Assembly (NCBI GenBank): GCA_928212115.1
Contig: CAKMRJ010004445.1
Location: 82,711,175 to 82,775,174, forward strand
Origin: Lactuca virosa
Taxonomy: Eukaryota; Streptophyta; Magnoliopsida; Asterales; Asteraceae
Length of the DNA: 64,000 nt
Direction of reading: 5' to 3'
Part shown: piece after piece, positions 57,220-64,000 of the stretch
How positions within the stretch are numbered: position 1 is the stretch's first letter
Layout: each line of letters starts with the position of its first letter
The notes under the pieces: model-generated
The model's database searches: none
What the model was told of the DNA's origin: nothing
What the model saw: the letters and a program-made list of their open reading frames with translations, nothing else
Translations under genes and position numbers: made by a program

Positions 57220-58611
57220 GTGAGTTCATACCCTTAATGAACCTTTTAAATGATTTTAAATGCTTTTATGGGGGGAATACAAGTTGAACTATTATAGTTA
57301 TTATATCAATCACATGTGATTAATAACTACCAAACAAGTGGATTTCTTACTTTTCAAACTGTGTTATCAAACAAACTACTTCAAACTGTTTTACAAACTC
57401 TTTTGCATGTTAAATACTTTTATCAAACTCTTTTAAACTTATACTTTGTCAAAAGTGTATCTATATAGATATATTTATATAAGTAGGATTGAAAAGACTT
57501 AGGACTGATAGCTCACCTTACCTCCTGTTCCTTGTTTGGTTGTGGACTTAGGGTATCGGTTGTTTGTCCGAAGGTCATTTGAATCCTAGTTATATATTAT
57601 GTATATGTATATAGACATTAAAGTTCCTTCTTTCATTTCAATCCCTTTGGGTAGCAAAGGTATACAAACATGTTCATTTATACAAACAACATTACTAGTA
57701 AACTATAATAGGTATAGTTTAGGAAGTTCAATACTATTACTAGAACAGTGAAACATACAATGAGTCAGTTCATACATGCGTCAATACATACTATGATGAG
57801 AAACAAACATAACATACAGATAGAGAACACTATGATGAGAAACAAACATAACATACAGATAGAGAATACTATAACGAGAAACAAACAATAACATACAGAG
57901 AGAACATACATACATACTAGACAGAGAGAACATACAATATAGCTAGTACATACAATACATATACAAGAACATTACAACAGTTATGTGAGCCACGTAACGG
58001 GGCATGGCATCACCTGTCATGGCTCGTTTTGTATCCAGAATCTCCTTAAATGGGGAGCGTTGAATTTATGTATAGATCTATACTAGATTGACTATCCTAC
58101 ACCTTGCTGCTCGCTACAGTGGGACTTGCAAGTCTACGGGTGCCAAATGTCATTTCTTCCGATGTTTTTCATCGTCGTGTTTTTAGTCGGTAGCATGGTA
58201 CAGGCATATCACATGGAAATTTAAATAACAATTGGTTTAAGGTAGTTGGTACAACAGTAGTTACTTAATACAACACTACAGTACTTTATTATTTCCCCAT
58301 TGCATTTACTTTGTGATCTTCACACAATGAACAGTAATGTAAAACTATATTTTTGGTTAATGATAGTCATATTTGGGAAAATACACACTTTTACAAGAGA
58401 CACACATACAAACATTTGATGCCTTGGTAGAAGGCTACTTTTAGTAGAAAACATAGGGTTTTCTAGGATAGTTCAAACAAATACAAACATTTACAAACTT
58501 ATACATCACATACTTACAAATACTTTCATATAAGCAATGACACTAAGATACTTATGATCTCACCAGCTTTAATGCTGATAAACTCTTTCAAAATAACTTT
58601 TTTATTCTCAG
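57220..58611 (+). promoter_or_regulatory. Candidate intron inside LTR G
   Basis: Donor CTGCAG/GTGAGTTCATACCC at 57220 with GGGGGGAATACAAG downstream, and acceptor CTTTTTTATTCTCAG ending at 58611; 1392 nt. Same layout as in B and C. The second G copy has the donor at 62690. Confidence 0.4.
57790..57905 (+). repeat. 39-bp tandem repeat in LTR G
   Basis: ACTATGATGAGAAACAAACA at 57790 and 57829 and a diverged third copy at 57868; related copies at 63266 and beyond in the second G. Confidence 0.85.
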
Positions 58612-58859
58612 GTCACCAGTAGATAGGTACCGGTGCCAGGTTTTGAGAAGATGGAGCTCGTTCAAGACTCATCTTTTATTTTGATTCATATTTTTGGTGT
58701 CCAGTAAACTTGACAGAACACACTTGTATTAAAATTATATTATTAATGCAATGGATGATGTTGTTGCTTGTTTACTATTATGCATTGTTGTCATACTGTA
58801 CATGACGTCCTCCACCCCCTGAACGATTCCGCCGTTCCGGTTTTGGGGTGTGACAGCAT

Positions 58860-59185
58860 CAGGTTGGAATACCCCAGGCCCTCAACCATCCGGTTGGAAT
58901 GCCAACACACTATGGGTCCAATCATCCTCGGGATGGAATACCCCAGGCCCACAACCAACAGGTTGGAATGCCCACATACTATAAGTCCAATCATCCTCGG
59001 GATGGAATACTCACGACCCACAACCAACAGGTTGGAATGCCCACATACTATGAGTCCAATCATCCTCGGGATGGAATACTCACGGCCCACAACCAACAGG
59101 TTGGAATGACCACATATTATGAGTCCAATCATCCTCGGGATGGAATACTCATGGCCCACAACCAACAGGTTGGAATCCCCAGGAC
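58860..59185 (-). repeat. 69-bp tandem array in LTR H
   Basis: CGGGATGGAATAC recurs at 58929, 58998, 59067 and 59136 (period 69 bp), with a partial first copy. Both strands stay open across it because 69 is a multiple of 3; these frames are not genes. Confidence 0.92.
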
Positions 59186-59589
59186 TATTGGCTTTCGCAT
59201 AAAGCAGATAAGACTCAACCGTCAAACAAACATGTGCACATATAACAGATAATCACATAACAGTCTATAGACAACAACTGATCTAACAGATCATACCACA
59301 TACCACATAATATTATCCTACCCTCTAGGATACCGAACTAACAGGTCATACCACACATCACATAATATCATCCTACCCTCTAGGATACCGATCTAACTAA
59401 TCATACTAGCATAACATAACTAAATAACAATTCAAAGGGCCGGCCTTGGTGCCTTAGACCCTTGAGTATAGTGAGGATAACTCACCTGACGCACTCCTGA
59501 AGTCCCGCAGACAAAACTCCAGCTGCTGGTTGACAGATTCCCAAGCTGTCAACATCAAACAACACCCAATTAATAATTAGGTTCCAAGC

Positions 59590-60490
59590 CCAAGGTCCAA
59601 CTCACACTCCAAAGGCCCAATAGTCAACCAATGGGCCAAAGCCCAACATATGGCCTAATTTTCCAAATTGGGCCCAGACCTTTACATGGTCTTTCCTTAA
59701 GGCCCGTTCAAGTATTCTAGTCCAAACTATTTGTATACCCATGGCCCAATATCACATAATCATAAAGGCCCAGTTATGGCCCATCTATGGCCCAATTTTC
59801 CAAATTGGGCCCAAGACTCTCACATAGGCCTTGTCCTAAAACCCATATAATTATTTAGTCCATTTGCTTATTCTTGGAAAGCCCATTAATAGTCCAATCG
59901 CCAAAGCCCGATAGAAAAGGCCCAACACAAAGTCCAAGTGAAATTAGAGTTTCACATAAAATGACAATTAGGGTTAAGTTTTTCTCACTTAACCCATTAA
60001 GGACTTAATCCATTAAGTCCCTCACTTTACTAAATAAGTCATATGGTGTGATTGGACTTAATGCATAATTCCATTCCGATGGCCCAAATTTGGGTCTCGA
60101 TATGTCCAAGCCCATAATCCCAAAATTAGGGTTTTCTCATGAAATGATGATTAGGGTTAAGTGTTTCTTACTTAACCCATTAAGGACTTAATCCATTAAG
60201 TCCATTCTTGCCTTAAGTTAGTTTGCCAATGATTATTAATTATTATCTTAGGTTTAATAATAAATTCTTGTGTGTGTCCCAAATAATTCCCACATTTAGG
60301 GTTTTATGCTCTTAGGGTTTTCCAAACCCTAATTAGGGTTTCCAACCCAAATACTAGCCCATTTATCAATTTGTTGGGCTTTTAGGTCAATTAGGGCTTT
60401 ATTGGGCCTATTAGGCCCACTAGAATATCATTAAGCCTATTAGAGTTTTCCTTAGGTCAATTAGGGTCCATTAGACCCATTAGGGTTTCA
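59590..60490 (-). promoter_or_regulatory. TGGGCC / telo-box cluster and hairpins in LTR H
   Basis: Many GGCCCA/TGGGCC and AGGGTTT motifs, even denser than in D. Perfect inverted repeat GGCCCAATTT-TCC-AAATTGGGCC at 59789-59811 and a one-mismatch copy near 59655-59677. CTTAACCCATTAAGGACTTA occurs at about 59990 and 60173. Confidence 0.5.
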
Positions 60491-61578
60491 AGCACCCTCA
60501 ACGAATCAAACTTACAAGGCAAGCACACCGCCACCCGACACGGCGGCCGATGGCGGCAGGAGGCGGCAGCCACCACCCTAAGGTGATGGTTTTCAATTTC
60601 TCTTATTATTCCATTTTTAAATTACATTTTACAACTCAAAATAAACACACTAAAAGGGAAATGAACACACACACATCCACCTTGTGGTGGCCGGCGGTGG
60701 CACGTGGTGGCAGCCACCACCTCACGGTGGTGGTGGCCTTCTCCGAATTCCCGCCAAACAACACATACCCACATGACCTACACTTGAAACACCTCCAAAG
60801 ATACACACACCCACACCCGGAATAGTAACACCACAACCCACCTAGCGGCGCACGACGGTGGCGGTGGGCTGAGCTTGCGAACGGCAGCAGCTTATGGCGA
60901 AACAACTGCATGGAGACGACGGCTACAGCGAACCCCAATAGCAGTCGGCTCAACCGCCCCTTCCACGACCACCCTATTAGTCTAACTCTCGTCTTTTCCG
61001 GTGAAGAGAGTAGTGGTTGTGGCGCGTCGGTATAAGGAATAAAGAGAACTCGTCTTCGTCGTCGGCAGTGCATCAATGGTGGCGAGTTCGTCTTCGACGG
61101 CGACAATGGTCAAGTCGTGATTTGCATCCTCGAGTTCGCCGGTGACCGGAGCAGTGAAAGCTCATGCTAAGGCGCGGAGATGGCGGCTGTAAAGGTATGA
61201 AGAAGAGGGTGACGGCTGGGAATAGTGAAATAGGGTTAGGGTTTACGGTGGTATTATGCTTAAATACCCGGATCCTTTAAGATCTATCCCATATTCACAG
61301 AAATGGCCCCTCCTTCCATTATTCTTTCCAAATAAGGTCCGAAATTTACCTTTTAAACCCAGCCTCCTGAGATTCTTTACAAATTAAGTCTAATACTTAC
61401 CAATAGCCCCTTAGCCTTCAAAATCTTTTCAAATGAAGTACCAAAAGTTACCATTTAGTCCCTGCCTTCATAAATATTTACAAAACTAATCCGAAACTTA
61501 CACTATTAACCCCCGACTTCTAACATTCGATAATTATTACTTGCTTTTGGTTTATAATAATATAAAATAATAATAAAA

Positions 61579-62290
61579 TGTAACATCCCAAAAATCATGA
61601 CCAAAAATTTCTTTTTAAAACATTACTAAACCATAGTACCAAATCATTTCAAACATACTAAAAAGAGTTATATAACAAATTAGAGTATCTTTTCAAAACA
61701 CTTGTTCATTTTATCAGAGTAAAACATCCCAGGCTGACTAACTATGGTGTGTGCCATGCGATCATCCCGAGCTCTTCCCTCCGCTACCGGAAGTACCTGA
61801 AACCAAAACTGAAAACTATAAGCACGAAGCTTAGTGAGTTCCCCAACCTACCACATACCATACACATAACATATAAAGCACATATTGGGCCTTGCCCACT
61901 GCATCAGACCAAAGTCCGGAACTGACTTGGGCCTTGCCCACTGCATCGGACCGAAGTCCGAAACTAACTAGGATCTTGCCTACTGCATCGGACCGAAGTC
62001 CGAAACTGACTAGGGCCTCGCCCACTGCATCGGACTGAAGTCCGGAACTGACTAGGGCCTTGCCCACTGCATCGGACCGAAGTCCGGAACTGACTACGGC
62101 CTTGCCCACTGCATCGAACCGAAGTCCGGAACTGACTAGGGCCTTGCCCACTGCATTAGACCGAAGTCCGGAACTAGCTGAAAATAAAATAACATAATCA
62201 TAACATATAACATAAACACATATACTACATACTACATCGGACCGCAGTCCGGAACTCACAACACATAGACATACCTGAATCACAAAGAAG
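61579..62290 (-). repeat. LTR I, truncated
   Basis: Minus-strand LTR end ...GGGATGTTACA at 61579, overlapping the presumed start of H by 7 bp (TGTAACA). It has the shared CTCACTAAGCTTCGTGCTTA string (near 61820-61840) and a 42-bp array, and is cut at about 62290 by the second G copy. Confidence 0.6.
61890..62180 (-). repeat. 42-bp tandem array in LTR I
   Basis: CCGAAGTCCG-type units at 61909, 61951, 61993, 62035, 62077, 62119 and 62161 (period 42), each with GGGCCTTGCCCACTGCATCG. The 150-aa minus-strand frame across it is a repeat artefact (14-codon period). Confidence 0.93.
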
Positions 62291-64000
62291 AGCCTTCCTA
62301 ATGCTTAGTATTGAGTCTAGAACACTTCATTGATAGTTGTAAGCCCTTGGAAATCACCTTATGCAACAAAGATCTTGAGTTTTCGGTCAAGACCATATGG
62401 ACCGAAAACCATATCGACCGAAAACCATATCGACCGAAAACCTCTTTGAACCGAAAGCTCCAATGAGAGGCCATACTCCCCTTAGATGCAACCCTAATGT
62501 ACTACTAGCACTTGAATCAAAGTGTTAACCATGTTTTAGGGTGTCTTAACTTGATTAATTTGTTATTAATTAACTAATTGGATAGATATATGTGTCAATA
62601 TATGTTAAATAGGATCCGTGTGTGTGCTCAAGCCTTCACTTGACACTTAGCATCCTATACCATCCGTTCATCCAAACCACTCACTGCAGGTGAGTTCATA
62701 CCCCTTAATGAACCTTTTAAATGATTTTAAATGCTTTTATGGGTGGGGGAATACAAGTTGAACTATTATAGTTATTATATCAATCACATGTGATTAATAA
62801 CTACCAAACAAGTGGATTTCTTACTTTTCAAACTGTTTTATCAAACAAACTACTTCAAACTGTTTTACAAACTCTTTTGCATGTTAAATACTTTTATCAA
62901 ACTCTTTTAAACTTATACTTTTTAAAAAGTGTATCTATATAGATATATTTATATAAGTAGGATTGAAAAGACTTAGGACTGATAGCTCACCTTACCTCAT
63001 GTTCCTTGTTTGGTTGTGGACTTAGGGTATCGGTTGTTTGTCCGAAGGTCATTTGAATCCTAGTTATATATTATGTATATGTATATAGATATTAAAGTTC
63101 CTTCTTTCATTTCACAATCCCTTTGGGAGCAAAGGTATACAAACATGTTCCTTATACACAACAACATTACTAGTAAACTATAATAGTATAGGTTTAGGAA
63201 GTTCAATACTATTACTAGAACAGTGAAACATACAATGAGTCAGTTCATACATGAGTCAATACATACTATGATGAGAAACAAACATACCATACAGATAGAG
63301 GAACACTATGATGAGAAACAAACATCAAATACAGACAGAGAATTACTATAAAAGAGAAACAAACAATAACATACATACTGAACATACATACATACTAGAC
63401 AGAGAGAACATACAATACAGCTAGTACATACAATACATATACAAGAAACATTACAACAGTTATGTGAGCCATGTAACGGGGCTGGCATCACCTGTCATGG
63501 CTCGTTTTGTATCCAGAATCTCCTTAAATGGGGAACGTTGAATTTGTGTATAGATCTACACTGGATTGACTATCCTACACCTTGCTGCTCGCTACAGTGG
63601 GACTTGCAAGTGTACGGGTGCCAAATGTCATTTCTTCCGACGTCCTTCATCGTCGTGTTTTTAGTCGGTAGCATGGTACAGGCATATCACATGGAAATTT
63701 AAATAACAATTGGTTTAAGGTAGTTAGTACAGCAGTAGTTACTTAATACAAAACTAAAATACTTTATTATTTCCCCATTGCATTCACTTTGTGATCTTCA
63801 CACAATGAACAGTAATGTAAAACTATATTTTTGGTTAATGATAGTCATATTGGGAAAATACACACTTTTACAAGAGACACACATACCAAAAATTTCATGC
63901 CTTGGTAGAAGGCTACTTTTAGTAGAAAAACATAGGGTTTTCTAGGATAGTTCAAACAAATACAAACATTTACCAAACTTATACATCACATACTTACAAA
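62291..64000 (+). repeat. LTR G, second copy, 5'-truncated and running out of the window
   Basis: Matches 56853 onward, so about 660 bp of the LTR start are missing. A 16-bp unit GACCGAAAACCATATC is tandemly expanded at 62400-62442. Donor module at 62690, dispersed unit at 63004. The end lies beyond the window. Confidence 0.8.

Larger units (their letters stand above)
56189..58855 (+). repeat. Solo LTR G, plus strand
   Basis: Starts TGTGCAACCC and ends GGTTTTGGGGTGTGACA; no primer site follows and no second LTR is paired, so it is a solo LTR. It contains TATA box TATATAAA (56431-56438), three 11-nt-loop hairpins, the donor module at 57220, one dispersed unit (57530), a 39-bp tandem repeat (57790-57905) and an acceptor at 58611. 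Flanks TCAAC and GCATC do not match. Confidence 0.78.
58856..61585 (-). repeat. LTR H, main piece
   Basis: Continues H after the G insertion. It holds a 69-bp tandem array, a GGCCGGCCTTGGTGCCTTAG and GCTGCTGGTTGACAGATTCC region shared with D LTRs, a TGGGCC/telo-box cluster and a GC-rich CACCACC block (60530-61200). On the minus strand it would start TGTTACATTTTATT at 61585. With the left piece it is about 3.0 kb. No own primer site or polypurine tract is seen, so its internal region is not in the window. Confidence 0.65.

Noticed and set aside
58768..59252. Three overlapping open frames on both strands
   Set aside because: Produced by the 69-bp tandem array in LTR H.
61831..62283. 150-aa minus-strand frame with 14-aa repeats
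   Set aside because: Produced by the 42-bp tandem array, which keeps any frame open.

Overview
The window reads as a repeat-rich block of a dicot plant nuclear genome. It is AT-rich, with (AT)n runs, telo-box and TGGGCC motifs, Ty1/copia and Ty3/gypsy LTR retrotransposons, and one spliced host-type RWP-RK gene. The repeat style (Sirevirus-like copia, chromovirus-like gypsy with LTRs of about 3 kb) would suit Asteraceae such as lettuce, but that is an impression from memory, not a test. I see no rRNA, tRNA, CRISPR array or bacterial feature.

Almost everything is explained by nested LTR elements, which I name A to J. J is the oldest (plus strand): LTR pieces at 8648-8756 and 18594-18987, leader at 18988-19230 and 44878-45230, gag relic to 46031. 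Its LTR was hit by A (1-8647, Sirevirus-like copia with a broken env-like gene) and by B (8757-18593, duplication ATCTA). Its leader was hit by D (19231-44877, minus strand, no recognisable genes). D was hit by C (20732-29615, duplication CACTG, non-autonomous gypsy with a shortened gag) and by E (31880-39702, duplication AGTCT, copia with matching 767-bp LTRs but frameshifted genes). Next comes F (46032-53279, minus), a decayed chromovirus-like gypsy element with gag, protease, RT, RNase H and integrase relics. A 2.6-kb stretch (53280-55891) looks partly low-copy: a promoter/leader-like piece and exon-like pieces. The right end is a pile of LTRs: H (minus) split by solo LTR G, then I (minus) and a truncated second G.

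The most notable locus is B. Between two nearly identical LTRs of about 3.1 kb, with an initiator-Met primer site, a polypurine tract and a 5-bp target duplication, lies an apparently intact three-exon RKD-type RWP-RK gene (229 aa) in antisense, with its own TATA box and both introns. This looks like a recent host-gene capture by a non-autonomous LTR element. RKD factors are known regulators of egg-cell and gametophyte identity.

Several non-coding structures recur across otherwise different LTRs and are not explained by the usual LTR parts. They are a splice-donor module (GTGAGTTCATACCCC ... GGGGGAATACAAG) paired with a CTCAG acceptor; a dispersed unit of about 180 bp centred on CCTTGTTTGGTTGTGG; six TCACG/CGTGA palindromes upstream of a TATA box; three hairpins with identical 11-nt loops; and dense TGGGCC plus telo-box clusters like those of host growth-gene promoters.
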